The notes below the pieces were generated by a model. That model was not told the origin of the DNA. It searched no databases and saw only the letters and a program-made list of their open reading frames with translations. This document shows positions 7,661-20,253 of a stretch of 64,000 nt of DNA, in pieces (position 1 is the stretch's first letter; every line of letters starts with the position of its first letter). The stretch spans positions 48,019 through 112,018 of the forward strand of contig NZ_JACHXV010000009.1 of NCBI RefSeq assembly GCF_014192375.1, in the 5' to 3' direction. The position numbers and the translations under genes are program-made. This DNA comes from Endobacter medicaginis. GTDB lineage: Bacteria > Pseudomonadota > Alphaproteobacteria > Acetobacterales > Acetobacteraceae.

Positions 7661-9856
7661 TCACAGGAAGGACACGGGATCCACATCGATATCCACCCGT
7701 GCCGCTCCCCTGATCGCGGCCTCGGCAAGCCAGGCACGCAGGATCGGCTGCACCGCGATGTCGCGCCGCGTGCGCAGCAGCAGGCGGCGTCGGTGACGGC
7801 CACGCAGCAGGGCGAGCGGTGCGGGTGCGGGGCCGAGCACCTCGATGCCGTCACCCTTCGGCGCGGTCTGGCCGAGGCGACGCGCTGCGGCATCGGCATC
7901 CGTGGCCGCGTCCGCGCTGACGATGAGAGCGGCCAGCCGGCCGTAAGGAGGCCAGTGGCCAGGGCGACGCTGTGCGGCCTCCCGGGCCATGAATCCGTCG
8001 AGATCGCCGGCCACCAGGGCCACAGTGGCGGGATGTTCGGGCATCCAGCTCTGCAGCAGCACGCGGCCCGGCGCCTCTGCGCGGCCGGCGCGGCCGGCGA
8101 CCTGATGCAGGAGCTGCACGGTGCGTTCGGCAGCCCGCAGGTCGCCGCCCGACAGACCGAGATCAGCATCCACCACACCGACCAGGGTGAGATGCGGGAA
8201 ATGCCAGCCCTTGGCGACGATCTGGGTGCCGATCACCAGATCGACCTCGCGCGCGGCGATCGCGCCGGCAGCGCGTGCGGCGGCGTCCGGCCCGACCAGC
8301 GTGTCCGACGCCATCACCAGCCGGCGCGCCTGGGGAAACAGCGCCGCCGCCTCGTCGGTGATGCGCTCGACGCCAGGGCCGATCGGGGTCAGCGAATGGG
8401 CGGCGCCACAGGACGGGCACAGTTCGGGGATCGGCGCGCTGTAGCCGCAATGATGGCAGGCGAGACGCGCCCGCGCCCGGTGCTCGACCAGCCAGGCGGT
8501 GCAGTTGGGGCATTCGATGCGGTGCCCGCAGGTGCGGCACAGCGTCAGCGGCGCATAACCACGTCGGTTGAGGAACAGCAGCGCCTGTTCGCCGCGGCCG
8601 AGATGCTCGCGCACGGCGTCCACCAGCACCGGCGAGAGGAACGCGCCGCGCTCCGGCGGATGGGCGCGCATGTCGATCGCGGCGACCTCGGGCAGGGTGG
8701 CGCCACCATGGCGACGGGCGAGGCGGAGATGGCGGTAGCGCCCGGCCTCGACATTGGCGCGGGTCTCAAGGCTCGGTGTGGCGGAGGCGAGGACGATGGG
8801 GATATCGGCGAGGCGGGCGCGCACCACCGCCATGTCGCGGGCATGGTAGGTCACGCCCTCCTCCTGCTTGAAGGCCGTCTCGTGCTCCTCGTCGACCACG
8901 ATCAGCCCGAGTTCGCCGAACGGCAGGAACAGCGCAGAGCGCGCACCGACCACCACGCGCGCGCTGCCGTCGGCGACCGCGCGCCAGGCGATGCGCCGCC
9001 GACGCGAGCCGAGATCGGAGTGCCACACCGTCGGCGCCACCCCGAAACGCTGGCGGAAGCGCTCGAGCCATTGCGCCGAGAGCGCGATCTCCGGCAGCAG
9101 CACCAGCGCCTGCCGACCCTGCCGCAGGGCCTCGGCGATGGCTTCGAAATAGACCTCGGTCTTGCCGGAGCCGGTGACACCTTCGAGCAGGGTGACGCCA
9201 AAGCCGCGCACGGCACGCAGTTCGTCGGCGGCGGCGCGCTGTTCGGACGACAGGACGGGGCCGGGATGGTCGGGATCGGGCGCGGTGAAGGCCGGGGTGG
9301 AGAGATCCACCGCACGCAGCAGCCCGGCCTGCCCCATGCCGCGGATGACGCCGTCGCCCACCCCGGCCGCCTCGGCCAGCCCGCGTGTGGTCAGCGGCCC
9401 GGCGGCGAGGGCTTCGCGCACGCGGGCACGCTGCGCGGTCAGCCGCGTCGTCTCAGGCCAGGGCTCGGCCAGAGCCCAGCCGGCGAGCGGGGGTGGCGGC
9501 GTGATGGCATTGGTGCGCATCGCCATCGCCATCACCAGCCCCGGCGGGGTGAGCGTGTAGGCCGCCAGCCAGTCGACGAAGCGACGCAGATCGTCGGGCA
9601 TCGGCGGTGCATCGATCACGGCGCTGATCGGGCGGAGACGGTTGTGCGAGACCGGGCGCGCGCCGGCTGTGGTAAGCTCCGCCGGCCATGGCCCACTGTC
9701 CTGACCTCGCGACCAGACGATGCCGAGCACCTCGCGCCTGCCGAGCGGCACCTGCACCAGCGTGCCGGGCGGCGGGGCGACCGCGCCGAGCGGCACCGCA
9801 TAGTCGAACGGCCCCTCGAACGGGTAGGGCAGCAGGACGGGGATGCGGTCGCTCAT
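7661..9856 (-). CDS. priA: Primosomal protein N' (replication restart helicase PriA)
   Basis: A 731-residue superfamily-2 3'-5' helicase, matching the family length. The N-terminal DNA-binding domain is followed by Walker [10 protein letters not shown] (226-234) and a DEEH box (322-325). Zinc ligands C440, C443, C449, C452, C467, C470, C480 and C483 follow, then the late helicase motif [13 protein letters not shown]. PriA reloads the replisome at stalled forks. The start MSDRIP gives the normal N-terminus; the frame upstream is unrelated and runs into the divergent DUF484 gene. Only 52 bp separate the two starts. Confidence 0.96.
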   Translation of the reverse strand: MSDRIPVLLPYPFEGPFDYAVPLGAVAPPPGTLVQVPLGRREVLGIVWSRGQDSGPWPAELTTAGARPVSHNRLRPISAVIDAPPMPDDLRRFVDWLAAYTLTPPGLVMAMAMRTNAITPPPPLAGWALAEPWPETTRLTAQRARVREALAAGPLTTRGLAEAAGVGDGVIRGMGQAGLLRAVDLSTPAFTAPDPDHPGPVLSSEQRAAADELRAVRGFGVTLLEGVTGSGKTEVYFEAIAEALRQGRQALVLLPEIALSAQWLERFRQRFGVAPTVWHSDLGSRRRRIAWRAVADGSARVVVGARSALFLPFGELGLIVVDEEHETAFKQEEGVTYHARDMAVVRARLADIPIVLASATPSLETRANVEAGRYRHLRLARRHGGATLPEVAAIDMRAHPPERGAFLSPVLVDAVREHLGRGEQALLFLNRRGYAPLTLCRTCGHRIECPNCTAWLVEHRARARLACHHCGYSAPIPELCPSCGAAHSLTPIGPGVERITDEAAALFPQARRLVMASDTLVGPDAAARAAGAIAAREVDLVIGTQIVAKGWHFPHLTLVGVVDADLGLSGGDLRAAERTVQLLHQVAGRAGRAEAPGRVLLQSWMPEHPATVALVAGDLDGFMAREAAQRRPGHWPPYGRLAALIVSADAATDADAAARRLGQTAPKGDGIEVLGPAPAPLALLRGRHRRRLLLRTRRDIAVQPILRAWLAEAAIRGAARVDIDVDPVSFL

Positions 9857-9908
9857 CACCGCCGACTGTGGCGACTGCGCCGCGCGGCAGCAAATCGGGG
9901 CGGCCGGC

Positions 9909-10558
9909 ATGAGCGCCACGATCGACTCGGCGGCGGTGGTGCGGTTCCTGCGCGACAACCCCGATTTCCTCACGCGCCACCCGGAGCTCTACCGCCATCT
10001 CGCACCGCCCGCGCGGCCGCATGGCGAGGTGCTGGCCGACCACATGGCCTCGATGCTGCACCGCGCGCGGCTGGATGCGGCCGATGCGCGGGCCAAGGCG
10101 GAGACGCGACTCGGCACCGAGCGCGCGGGCGCCGACCTCGCCGTGCGCGTGCGCGTCTGCGTGCTCGCGCTGCTCGGCGAGGACGATGTCGGCGAATGGG
10201 TCGAGCATTCGCTGCCCGGCCTGCTCGGCATCGATGCCGCCGGTCTGCGGCGCGAGGGGGACGGACTCGCGGCGGGCAGCATCAACGCGCTGCTGGGCGC
10301 CGCGGGGGTACGACTCGATGCCGCGCCCTCGCCCGAACTGCGCCGCATGCTGCACGGATCGGCGGCCCCGCTGGCGCAGCATGCCGCCTATGTCAGGGTA
10401 CCGGCGGGGACGGCGGCCTGCGTGCTCGCCCTCGCCTGCCGGGACCGCGAGGTGGCGAGCGGTGCCGCGGGGGCAGAGGCGCTGGGCTTCCTCGGCGAGG
10501 CGATCGGCGCCTGCCTGTCGCGGCTCGCACGGGCCCGCATGCGCGTGGTCGCACGGCA

Positions 10559-10562
<4 letters not shown>
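9909..10562 (+). CDS. DUF484 family protein
   Basis: A 217-residue DUF484 protein. The N-terminal [19 protein letters not shown] is the family hallmark, and the rest resembles a GAF-like sensory fold. DUF484 genes lie just upstream of xerC in many proteobacteria; the biochemical role is not established. Here the stop overlaps the xerC start as ATGA, so the pair is translationally coupled and conserved context supports the assignment. The start follows the divergent priA promoter region. Confidence 0.85.
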
Positions 10563-12480
<1,918 letters not shown>

Positions 12481-12491
12481 CCGTCATCCGC

Positions 12492-13391
12492 ATGTGGTTC
12501 CGGCTGGTCCTGACGCTGCTCGGCACATGGTTGGGCCACGCCGCCGCGCAGGCGCAGGGTTGCGCCGTCGCGCCGGTCGCGGTGCTGGCCGTGCGCGATA
12601 CCGCGGGCGTACTGACGGTGACGGCCCGCCTGGGTGGCCGCGACGTGGCGATGGTGCTCGACACCGGCTCCGAGGGCGGGCTGGTCACGCCCGAGGCGGC
12701 CCACACGCTGCCGGTCGATGCCGCCACCGCAGCGCCCCCCGTCGCACTGCAGATGTACGGCGCCAATGGGGGTCAGCGCATCGCACGGATGGTGTCGGTG
12801 CCCGATCTCCAGCTGGGCGGGCTGCATGTCGCGCTGGCCGCGGTCGCGGTGAGCCGGCTGCCGTTCCAGCCGATGTTGCGCCCGCCGATCGCCGGGCTGA
12901 TCGGGGCGGACCTGCTGTCGCATTTCGACCTCGAGCTCGACGTCGCCGGTGGCACCGCGCGGCTGTATGCGCCGGGCTGCGCCGACCCTCCCCGACCACC
13001 CGGCTGGCACGGGGCCCGCGCCGTCGGCCTGCTGCGGGTCGGCGATCGGCTGGTCGGGCAGGCCGTGCTGGACGGCCATGCGGTGAGCGCGCTGGTCGAT
13101 ACCGGCGCGCGCGGCCGGGTGGTGGGGCTGGCCACCGCGCTCGCGCTGGGGATCGACGAGGCGGAACTCGGCGCGGATTCGGGCGGCACCGCCAGCGGGC
13201 TCGGTGCGCAGCCCGGCTTCTATCGCTGGCACCGCTTCCGCAGCTTCAGCTTCGCCGGCCACGGCGAACGCGACGTGACCCTCACCGTCTCGCGGCTCGA
13301 CGATGTGGCCGACATGCTGCTGGGGGCGGACTGGTTCGCCGCCCATACGGTCTGGATCTCGTGGGCGAGAGCCACGATGTGGGTCCGGTGA
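12492..13391 (+). CDS. Secreted retropepsin-like protein with two aspartyl protease domains
   Basis: A 299-residue protein with a signal peptide at about residues 1-22 (cut near HAAAQAQG). It contains two retropepsin-like halves, each with a catalytic Asp-Thr-Gly: D57 (VLDTGSEGG) and D203 (LVDTGARGR). Each half has the following G-x-D second motif (GLIGADLLSHFDLEL and LLGADWFAAH). Most bacterial relatives carry one such domain and need a dimer; two in one chain could form a complete pepsin-like active site. The gene is 11 bp after pip and converges on zur. The substrate is unknown, and protease activity is inferred from the motifs. Confidence 0.78.
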   Translation: MWFRLVLTLLGTWLGHAAAQAQGCAVAPVAVLAVRDTAGVLTVTARLGGRDVAMVLDTGSEGGLVTPEAAHTLPVDAATAAPPVALQMYGANGGQRIARMVSVPDLQLGGLHVALAAVAVSRLPFQPMLRPPIAGLIGADLLSHFDLELDVAGGTARLYAPGCADPPRPPGWHGARAVGLLRVGDRLVGQAVLDGHAVSALVDTGARGRVVGLATALALGIDEAELGADSGGTASGLGAQPGFYRWHRFRSFSFAGHGERDVTLTVSRLDDVADMLLGADWFAAHTVWISWARATMWVR

Positions 13392-13401
13392 CCCCGGCGG
13401 A

Positions 13402-13863
13402 TCAGGCCGACACACTCTCCGCCGCGCACCTGGCGCACAGGCCCGGCACCTCGAGCGCGCCATCGCCGACGACGAAGCCATGCAACCCCGCGGCCCGCGC
13501 GAGAGCCGACTGGATACCGGAATCCTCCAGCTCGACGACGCTGCCGCAGCTCCGGCAGACCAGCAACTGGGCAGGATGGGCGTGATGTCCGCCGCCCGCA
13601 CAGCTGACGAAGGCGTTCTGCAGGGCCAGCTTGTGCACCAGCCCGTGCGCAAGCAGGAAATCCAGCGCGCGATACACGGTCGGCGGCGCCGCCCCGGCAT
13701 GGCGTAGCCGCAGCTGGTCGAGCAGCTCATAGGCGCCGACCGGCCGGTCCGCCTCCAGCACCAGTTCGAGCACCAGCCGCCGCAGCTCGGTCAGTCTGCC
13801 GCCCTGCCGCGCACAGTTTTCCGCAGCGGCATCCAGGCGTTCGGCTGTGGAAGCGTCATTCAT
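13402..13863 (-). CDS. zur: Fur-family zinc uptake regulator Zur
   Basis: A 153-residue Fur-family repressor. PPTVYRALDFLLAHGLVHK in the winged helix is nearly the Zur signature and differs from Fur. Structural zinc ligands are C103, C106, C143 and C146; C88 and the H93/H94/H96 cluster could form the regulatory zinc site. It would repress zinc uptake genes when zinc is ample. No znuABC is next to it, so its targets must lie elsewhere; the TonB/ABC module in this window is one candidate. It diverges from the TPR/ATP-grasp gene across 115 bp. Confidence 0.85.
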   Translation of the reverse strand: MNDASTAERLDAAAENCARQGGRLTELRRLVLELVLEADRPVGAYELLDQLRLRHAGAAPPTVYRALDFLLAHGLVHKLALQNAFVSCAGGGHHAHPAQLLVCRSCGSVVELEDSGIQSALARAAGLHGFVVGDGALEVPGLCARCAAESVSA

Positions 13864-13978
13864 CGCCGTCTCATCGGATCAGCAGCCCGCTTCGTCAAGG
13901 CGTTTACCATTTGTCCACCATCAGCGGCGCAGAATGAGGACGACGACGGATAACCCGGCCTGAGGAGGGTCGAACATC

Positions 13979-15343
13979 ATGCGCAATGGTTTGCTTGGCC
14001 AGATTGCCACACCGCCAGCCGGAACCTTGCTCCACGAGGCCTTGCTGCGCATGGGCGAGGCGGACTGGAACGGCGCTCATCTGCTGCTCAGCGAAGCGCT
14101 CGAACAACCCACGATGCAGCGCGATGCCCGGCTGCTGCTGTCGGAGGTGTGCCAGGCGCTCGGCGAACACGAGGCGGCGCTGCAGCACCTGTCGGAGGCC
14201 CTCGCGCAGAATCCGCTGACCTCGCGCGGTCTGCCCGGCGCCGCCGGCGTGCCGGCCCGCCGGCGCGTGCTGATGCTGGCCGTGCCCGGTGATTTCCAGG
14301 CCAACCTGCCGCTGGCGATGCTGCTCGACGATCCGCAGACCGAGCTGCACACGCTCTGGATCACCGATCCGGCGCTGATCCTGTCGGACCCGTGGCGTGC
14401 CCGTGCGCTGGTGCCGCGCGGCCTCGATGTCGTCTTCACCGTGATCGCCCAGGACGAACGCCACACCGATGCGCTGCGCGCGGCGGACATGCTGATCGCC
14501 ACCCTCGGCCTGCCGTCGCTCAACAATCCGCGCCTGATCTCCGGCCTATCGCGGATCGAAGCGGCCTGGATGCTGTCGGGCTGCGCCGATCTGGTGGTCC
14601 CGCAGCCCCGCCTGCTGAGCCGCAAGATGCTCGCCTGCGAGACGATCGGACGCGACGGCACGGCGGTGCTGATCCGCCCGGAGCACTCCCATGCCGGGCT
14701 GGGCCTGGCACGCATCGTCGACGCCCCCGGGCGCGACAGCTATCTCGCCGCCCATGCCGACGAGACCGGCTTCATCCTCACCCCTTTCGTCGACACCCGA
14801 TCACCGGACGGTCTGTTCCGCAAATACCGGGTGGTGTTCGTCGACGGCAGATGGCTGCCAGTCCACATGGCGATCCACTCGGACTGGGCAGTGTGGTACT
14901 ACAACGCCAACATGCAGGCGCATCCCGGGCGCCGCCGCGAGGAGGAAGCGTTCCTCGCCGACCCCCGCGCGGTGCTGGGGGAGGCGACGCAGCGTGGCCT
15001 CGACCATATCGGACAGCGGATCCGCCTGGATTATTTCGGCGTCGATTTCGGCGTCGCCCCCGATGGCCGCGCGGTGCTGTTCGAGGTCGAGACCGGCATG
15101 GTCGTGCATCATGCCGACGACCCGGCGATGTTCGGCTACCGACTCGAGGCGGCGCGGCGGATCCGATGCGAGGTCGAGCTGATGATCGACCGTCGGATCG
15201 AACGACGCGGTGCGGCCGAGCGCCGCAGCTCCGTCCGCGCGATCCAGAACCCGAACGTCTACACCGTCACCCGACGCCGCCCACCGCCGCGTCTCAGCGC
15301 CTCCGGCGACCCGCTGGCCGGCGCCTACCTGCCGGAGGGCTGA
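13979..15343 (+). CDS. TPR and ATP-grasp domain protein of unknown substrate
   Basis: A 454-residue protein. Residues 10-80 look like two TPR-type helical repeats. From about 95 a pre-ATP-grasp Rossmann-like strand (RRVLMLAVPGDF) is followed by an ATP-grasp fold. That fold includes IRPEHSHAGLGLARI (glycine loop), the FRKYRVVFVDGRWLPVHMA strand pair, and LDYFGVDFGV followed by AVLFEVETGM, the place where the family binds Mg-ATP. ATP-grasp enzymes join a carboxylate to an amine through an acyl-phosphate. I cannot name substrate or product. A GAGGAGG ribosome-binding site supports the ATG. The tail past residue 400 is basic and probably disordered. Confidence 0.7.
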   Translation: MRNGLLGQIATPPAGTLLHEALLRMGEADWNGAHLLLSEALEQPTMQRDARLLLSEVCQALGEHEAALQHLSEALAQNPLTSRGLPGAAGVPARRRVLMLAVPGDFQANLPLAMLLDDPQTELHTLWITDPALILSDPWRARALVPRGLDVVFTVIAQDERHTDALRAADMLIATLGLPSLNNPRLISGLSRIEAAWMLSGCADLVVPQPRLLSRKMLACETIGRDGTAVLIRPEHSHAGLGLARIVDAPGRDSYLAAHADETGFILTPFVDTRSPDGLFRKYRVVFVDGRWLPVHMAIHSDWAVWYYNANMQAHPGRRREEEAFLADPRAVLGEATQRGLDHIGQRIRLDYFGVDFGVAPDGRAVLFEVETGMVVHHADDPAMFGYRLEAARRIRCEVELMIDRRIERRGAAERRSSVRAIQNPNVYTVTRRRPPPRLSASGDPLAGAYLPEG

Positions 15344-15876
15344 TCGGGGAGGTCGGTTGCTGTGCTGTCGCTGGCCGCGGCGGCCTGCCAGGCAAACACG
15401 CACAGCCCTGGCAGCAGACACAAGGTCACCAGCCCACCGCCCAGTCGCATCGCAACCCCTCCGGCCGCCAGTGCGGCGATGCGCAGCAGCAGCGTCGCCG
15501 TCCGCGACCAGCCTGGGCGCTGCAGGATCGTCGCTGCCGCCGGCGCCAGCGCACAGGCGGCGACAGCCAGGGGCGGCACCAGCCGGGCCGCCAGTCCGGC
15601 ATCGAAGCCGCGCAGCATCGCCTGCACGGCGACCGCACGCGCGCCCCAGTCCGGCGCGAGCCATGACAGCACCGAGGCAACCAGCCCGAACGGCAGCGCC
15701 GTGGGCCCCAGCACGTCACGCAACAGCAACACGAACCCGATCAGCAGTGCCGGCAGAAGTGCGAGGGATGCCGCCAGCAGACAGCTCATGAGGATGACCC
15801 CGGCCGCCAGCAGGCTCGACAGGGTATGACCCGCTCCCCGTGCCGGATCGGGACCGGGGGCCGGCGTCTGGTTCAT
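15325..15876 (-). CDS. Hypothetical multi-pass membrane protein
   Basis: A 183-residue protein that I cannot assign to a family. After a short proline-rich N-terminus it has about four hydrophobic segments (around residues 20-55, 60-75, 100-120 and 130-165) and a polar tail, so it is probably in the inner membrane. It starts 7 bp after the adenine deaminase stop and is the last gene of the long reverse-strand run. Its 3' end overlaps the convergent TPR/ATP-grasp gene by 19 bp. Confidence 0.6.
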   Translation of the reverse strand: MNQTPAPGPDPARGAGHTLSSLLAAGVILMSCLLAASLALLPALLIGFVLLLRDVLGPTALPFGLVASVLSWLAPDWGARAVAVQAMLRGFDAGLAARLVPPLAVAACALAPAAATILQRPGWSRTATLLLRIAALAAGGVAMRLGGGLVTLCLLPGLCVFAWQAAAASDSTATDLPDQPSGR

Positions 15877-15883
15877 CGCGGCG

Positions 15884-17593
15884 TCACCCCGGATCGAGCA
15901 GCGCCATCCGGTCCACGTCCACCAGACCGCGATCGGTGATCTTGAGATGCGGGATCACCGGCAGGGTGAGGAACGCGAGTTGCAGAAAGGGTTCGGCCAG
16001 GGTGCCACCCAGGCCGGCGGCGGCCGCACGCAGGGTTTCGAGGTCGCGGGCGACGACCTCGAACGGACGGTCGCTCATCAGCCCGCCGATCGGCAGTGCG
16101 AGCTCGGCGAGCACCGCACCGTCGGCAACGACGACAAATCCACCGCCGATCTCACCGAGGCGGTTCAGCGCGATGACCATGTCGGCATCGTCCATGCCGA
16201 CCGCGCAGGCATTGTGGCTGTCATGGCCGACCGAGGAGGCGATCGCCCCGCGACCCAGGCCGAAGCCACGCACGAAGCCGCAGGCGCGGTTGTCGTTATG
16301 ACCATGTCGCGCCACCACGCAGACCTTGGCGATATCGGCAGCGGCGTCCGGCAGCACCGTATCACCCGCGATGGGCAGGGTGGCGGTGAGGTGTTCGGTG
16401 ATGATGCGGCCCGGGACGATGCCGATCACCGGGCGGGTGGCAGGGCCACGCACGCGCAGGACCGACGCGTCGACAGGAGCGGCCCGCATGCTGTCGAGCC
16501 CGACCGGGGCGATCGTCCGACGGGCCTCGAACAGCGCCGGCGTCACCTCGCGCCCGGCGCTGAACACCGAGGCCACGCGGCAGGTATGGAGATCGTCGAG
16601 CAGCACGATATCGGCGCGCCTGCCGGGTGCGACGAGGCCACGGTCGCGCAGGCCGAACGCCTGTGCCGCACTCCAGCTCGCGGCACGGTAGGCGGCGAGC
16701 GGCGGTGCGCCGGCGGCGATGGCCCGCGCGATCAGGTAGTCGATATGGCCTTCATGCAGGATCTCGAGCGGGTTGCGGTCGTCGGTGCAGAACGACATGA
16801 ACGGGGATGAGGCGACGCTCAACAGCGGGGCGAGGGCGGCGAGGTCCTTGCAGACGGAGCCCTCGCGGATCAGCACATGCATGCCCTTGCGCAGCTTTTC
16901 GGCCGCCTCCCCGGCGGTGGTGGCCTCATGATCGGTCGTGATGCCTGCGGCGAGATAGGCGTCGAGCCCCCTGCCCTGCAGCAGCGGGGCGTGGCCGTCG
17001 ATATGCCGCCCGGCGAAGGCGGCGAGCTTGGCCAGGCAGTCCGGATCGCGGCCGATCACGCCCGGAAAATTCATGAATTCCGCCAGGCCGATCACCTTGG
17101 GATGGTCTCGATAGGCCAGCAGGGCGGCAGCATCGAGCCGCGCGCCGGACGTCTCGAGCGCGGTGGCCGGCACGCAGGACGAGAGATTGACGCGCAGGTC
17201 CATCACCGTTTGATCGGCACAGGCCAGCATGTAGTCGAAGGCGGCTGTGCCAAGCACGTTGGCGAGTTCGTGCGGATCACAGATCGCGGTGGTCACACCG
17301 TGCGGCAGCACGCAGCGGTCGAATTCCAGCGGCGAGATCAGCGAGGATTCGACATGCAGATGGGTGTCGATGAAACCCGGCACGGCGACGCGGCCTGCGC
17401 CCTCGAAGCGGCGTGTCCCCTCGAAACGGCCATAGGTGCCGACGATCACGTCGCCGCAGATGGCGATGTCGGTCTCGACGAGATCGCCGCTCGCCATGTC
17501 GAACAGGCGCACGTCGCCGATCACCAGATCGGCCGGCATCTCGCCCGCGCCCTGCGCGATGCGTCGTGCCAGCAGAGCGGCGGTATCGGTCAT
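15884..17593 (-). CDS. ade: Adenine deaminase
   Basis: A 569-residue amidohydrolase-superfamily adenine deaminase, converting adenine to hypoxanthine and ammonia. Metal ligands H78 and H80 lie in [11 protein letters not shown]. Later come HELANVLG, the GHAPLLQG histidine region and [17 protein letters not shown]. The C-terminal adenine-deaminase domain carries [13 protein letters not shown] and SSVGHDSHN. Length and both domains match the Ade family rather than cytosine or guanine deaminases. Its ATG overlaps the stop of the Mo hydroxylase gene (ATGA). The hydroxylase could oxidise its product, which supports a purine-catabolic operon. Confidence 0.94.
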   Translation of the reverse strand: MTDTAALLARRIAQGAGEMPADLVIGDVRLFDMASGDLVETDIAICGDVIVGTYGRFEGTRRFEGAGRVAVPGFIDTHLHVESSLISPLEFDRCVLPHGVTTAICDPHELANVLGTAAFDYMLACADQTVMDLRVNLSSCVPATALETSGARLDAAALLAYRDHPKVIGLAEFMNFPGVIGRDPDCLAKLAAFAGRHIDGHAPLLQGRGLDAYLAAGITTDHEATTAGEAAEKLRKGMHVLIREGSVCKDLAALAPLLSVASSPFMSFCTDDRNPLEILHEGHIDYLIARAIAAGAPPLAAYRAASWSAAQAFGLRDRGLVAPGRRADIVLLDDLHTCRVASVFSAGREVTPALFEARRTIAPVGLDSMRAAPVDASVLRVRGPATRPVIGIVPGRIITEHLTATLPIAGDTVLPDAAADIAKVCVVARHGHNDNRACGFVRGFGLGRGAIASSVGHDSHNACAVGMDDADMVIALNRLGEIGGGFVVVADGAVLAELALPIGGLMSDRPFEVVARDLETLRAAAAGLGGTLAEPFLQLAFLTLPVIPHLKITDRGLVDVDRMALLDPG

Positions 17594-20253
17594 CTCGACA
17601 TCTCTCCTGACTGCTCGCGAATCGCCGCCCAGATGCGGTCGGCGCGCATCGGCAAGCTCCGCGGCCGCACACCGGCGGCCCGGGCGATGGCGTTGGCCAG
17701 CGCGGGGGCAACCGGGTTGAACGGGCTTTCGCTCATCGACTTCGCGCCCAGCGGGCCGGTGGTGTCGTAGGTGTCGGCGAACAGCACCTCGGTGCGCGGC
17801 AGGTCGGCCATGCGCGGCACGTGATAGGAGCGGAAGGACGGGTTGGCGATGCGCCCGGCCCCGTCGATGCGGACCTCCTCCATCAGCGCACCGCCGATCG
17901 CCTGCGCCACCCCGCCCTCGATCTGCCCGCGGCACTGCATCGGGTTGAGCACCACCCCGGCATCCGCGGCCTGGATGGAGGCGACAATGCGCCACTCGCC
18001 GCTGTCGCGGTTCACGGCCACGCGAAAGGCCTGCACGTTGAAGGCGACCGAGCGCGGCGAGCCGTCGCTGTATCCAGATCCCGACAATGTGCGTCCACGC
18101 GACGCGGCGCGGGCGGCGATCGCGCCCGGATCGGTGCCGAGCTGGTGATCGGCGGCGAAGGCCTCCATCTCGGCCTTCAGCGCAAGGGCGGCACGGTGAC
18201 AGGCGAGGCCGGCGATGACGATGCCCGCACTGCCATAGGCGCCGGTATCGTGCGCGACCGCTTCGGTGTCGCCATGGCGCACGCGGATGCGGGTCGGCTC
18301 GATGCCCAGCGTGGTGGCGACGAGTTGGACATGGGTGGTCACACTGCCGTTGCCGAATTCGGCGGTACCGACATCGAGATCGACGCCGCCATCCTCGCGC
18401 AGCGTGACGGCGGCATGCGCGTAATGGCCGCGCGGCGGGGCGGTGTCGATCAGCGCGATCGCCATGCCGTCGCCGAGATGCCAGTCGCCATCGCCGAGTT
18501 CGGGCGTCTGTGCGCGATCGAGCGCGTCTCTGGCGAGGACGAGGCACTGATCCAGTCCGTAACTGCCGAAGGTCACGTCATGCGGGGTGTCGTGATGCGA
18601 GATCATCGGATCACCGGGGCGGATCATGTTGATCTCGCGCAGGCGCCACGGATCGATTCCGGAGGCGATGGCGAGCTCGTCCATCGCGGATTCGACGGCG
18701 AAGATCGTCTGGCTGAGCCCGTAGCCGCGAAACGCGCCCGAAGGCGGCGTGTTGGCATAGACCGAGACTCCATCGACGAACTTCGACGGGCAGTTGTAGA
18801 CGATCATCGACTCGTTGCAGCCGTGATGCAGCACGCCGGGTGCGTGGTTGCCATAGGCACCGGTCTCGGCGAGCACGTCCATCGCCAGACCCAGCAGACG
18901 GCCCTGCGCATCGGCGCCCATGCGCACACGGATCTGCATCGGATGGCGGGTGGACGCCCCGGTGAAGGCCTCCTCGCGGGTGTATTCCAGCGCCACTGGC
19001 CGGCCGAGGCGCAACGTCGCCAGCGCGATGATGTCCTCGACGATGAGCTCCTGCTTGCCGCCGAATCCGCCGCCGACGCGGTCGCAGAACACGCGGATAC
19101 GCTCGCGCGGCATCTGCAGCATCCTCGCCAGCGTGTCGCGGGTCAGGAACGGCACCTGGGTGGAACTGCGGATGACGAGACTGTCCTCGCCGGCGGCATC
19201 GCGTTCCAGCCAGGCGATCCCGGCATGCGTCTCCAGCGAGGCGTGGTGCAGGCGCTGGGTGGTGTAGGTGCGATCGACGACATGTGCCGCACCGGCGAGG
19301 ACCTCGTCGATCGTCGCATGCGGGCCGACCTGCCCCTGCACGCGGGCAGCGACGTTGCGCGGGGCATGGGCATGCAGTTGCGGCGCGCCCTCGTCCTGCA
19401 CCGCGGTCGGATCGAGCAGGGCGGGAAGGACCTCGTAGGTGATGTCGAGCGCGGCGCAGGCGGCCTCGGCGATGGCGGCCGTGTCGGCGATGACCGCGGC
19501 GACGCGCTGGCCGGCGAAGCGGATCAGCGGATCGAAGATCAGCGTGTCTTCCGGGTCGTCGCGGAAGTTCTCGTGCCTGCCGGTGGAATACGGGAAATGC
19601 GGCACGTCCTCATGGGTGAGGATCAGGCGCACGCCGTCGATGGCCAGTGCCGCGGCGCGGTCGATGTGCAGGATGCGCGCGCTGGCGTGCGGACTGCGCC
19701 GCAGACGGGCGTGCAGCAGGCCATCAGGCGGGGCGTCCATCGCGTAGCGCACGGTGCCGCTCACCACGCCGCAGGCGGCGGGCGGCGGGGTGGAGGCGCC
19801 GATGCCGACACGGTCGTCACACCGCGCGATCCCGTCGAGCGCGTCGGCGATCGGCGCATAGCCGGTGCAGCGACAGATATTGCTCTTGAGCGCGCGCGCC
19901 GGATCGGCGGCCTGCACCGCGTCGAAGCCGGCAATGGTGAGGATCATGCCCGGTGTGCAGTAGCCGCACTGAAAGGCTCCGGAATCGATGAACTGCTGTT
20001 GCAGGGGGCAAAGTTCGCCACCTTCGGCGAGGCCCTCGATGGTGGTGACGGCGTGGCCTTCGGCGCGGAAGGCGGGCATCACGCAGGACTGCACCGCCGC
20101 ACCATCGACCAGCACCGTGCAGGCGCCGCAATCGCCGGCATCGCAGCCGCGCTTCACACCGTTGCAGCCCTGCGCGCGCAGGAACGTGCGCAGACACTGG
20201 CCGGGGGTCGCGGGCGCCGTGACGGCGCGCCCGTTGAGAACGATGGAGATCAT
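17590..20253 (-). CDS. Molybdenum hydroxylase (xanthine dehydrogenase-like), fused [2Fe-2S] and Mo subunit
   Basis: An 887-residue fusion. Residues 1-150 form the iron-sulphur subunit, with C37, C42, C45 and C57 for the plant-type cluster and C96, C99, C127 and C129 for the second cluster. Residues from about 160 form the molybdopterin-binding subunit, including [10 protein letters not shown] and [11 protein letters not shown]. The catalytic glutamate is probably E842, in GAKSMSESP; the usual form is GAKGxGE, so glycines have become serines. With the FAD subunit next door it would be a two-polypeptide oxidase/dehydrogenase. The adjacent adenine deaminase suggests hypoxanthine/xanthine as substrate, but the substrate-binding residues cannot be assigned with certainty. 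Confidence 0.87.
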   Translation of the reverse strand: MISIVLNGRAVTAPATPGQCLRTFLRAQGCNGVKRGCDAGDCGACTVLVDGAAVQSCVMPAFRAEGHAVTTIEGLAEGGELCPLQQQFIDSGAFQCGYCTPGMILTIAGFDAVQAADPARALKSNICRCTGYAPIADALDGIARCDDRVGIGASTPPPAACGVVSGTVRYAMDAPPDGLLHARLRRSPHASARILHIDRAAALAIDGVRLILTHEDVPHFPYSTGRHENFRDDPEDTLIFDPLIRFAGQRVAAVIADTAAIAEAACAALDITYEVLPALLDPTAVQDEGAPQLHAHAPRNVAARVQGQVGPHATIDEVLAGAAHVVDRTYTTQRLHHASLETHAGIAWLERDAAGEDSLVIRSSTQVPFLTRDTLARMLQMPRERIRVFCDRVGGGFGGKQELIVEDIIALATLRLGRPVALEYTREEAFTGASTRHPMQIRVRMGADAQGRLLGLAMDVLAETGAYGNHAPGVLHHGCNESMIVYNCPSKFVDGVSVYANTPPSGAFRGYGLSQTIFAVESAMDELAIASGIDPWRLREINMIRPGDPMISHHDTPHDVTFGSYGLDQCLVLARDALDRAQTPELGDGDWHLGDGMAIALIDTAPPRGHYAHAAVTLREDGGVDLDVGTAEFGNGSVTTHVQLVATTLGIEPTRIRVRHGDTEAVAHDTGAYGSAGIVIAGLACHRAALALKAEMEAFAADHQLGTDPGAIAARAASRGRTLSGSGYSDGSPRSVAFNVQAFRVAVNRDSGEWRIVASIQAADAGVVLNPMQCRGQIEGGVAQAIGGALMEEVRIDGAGRIANPSFRSYHVPRMADLPRTEVLFADTYDTTGPLGAKSMSESPFNPVAPALANAIARAAGVRPRSLPMRADRIWAAIREQSGEMSR

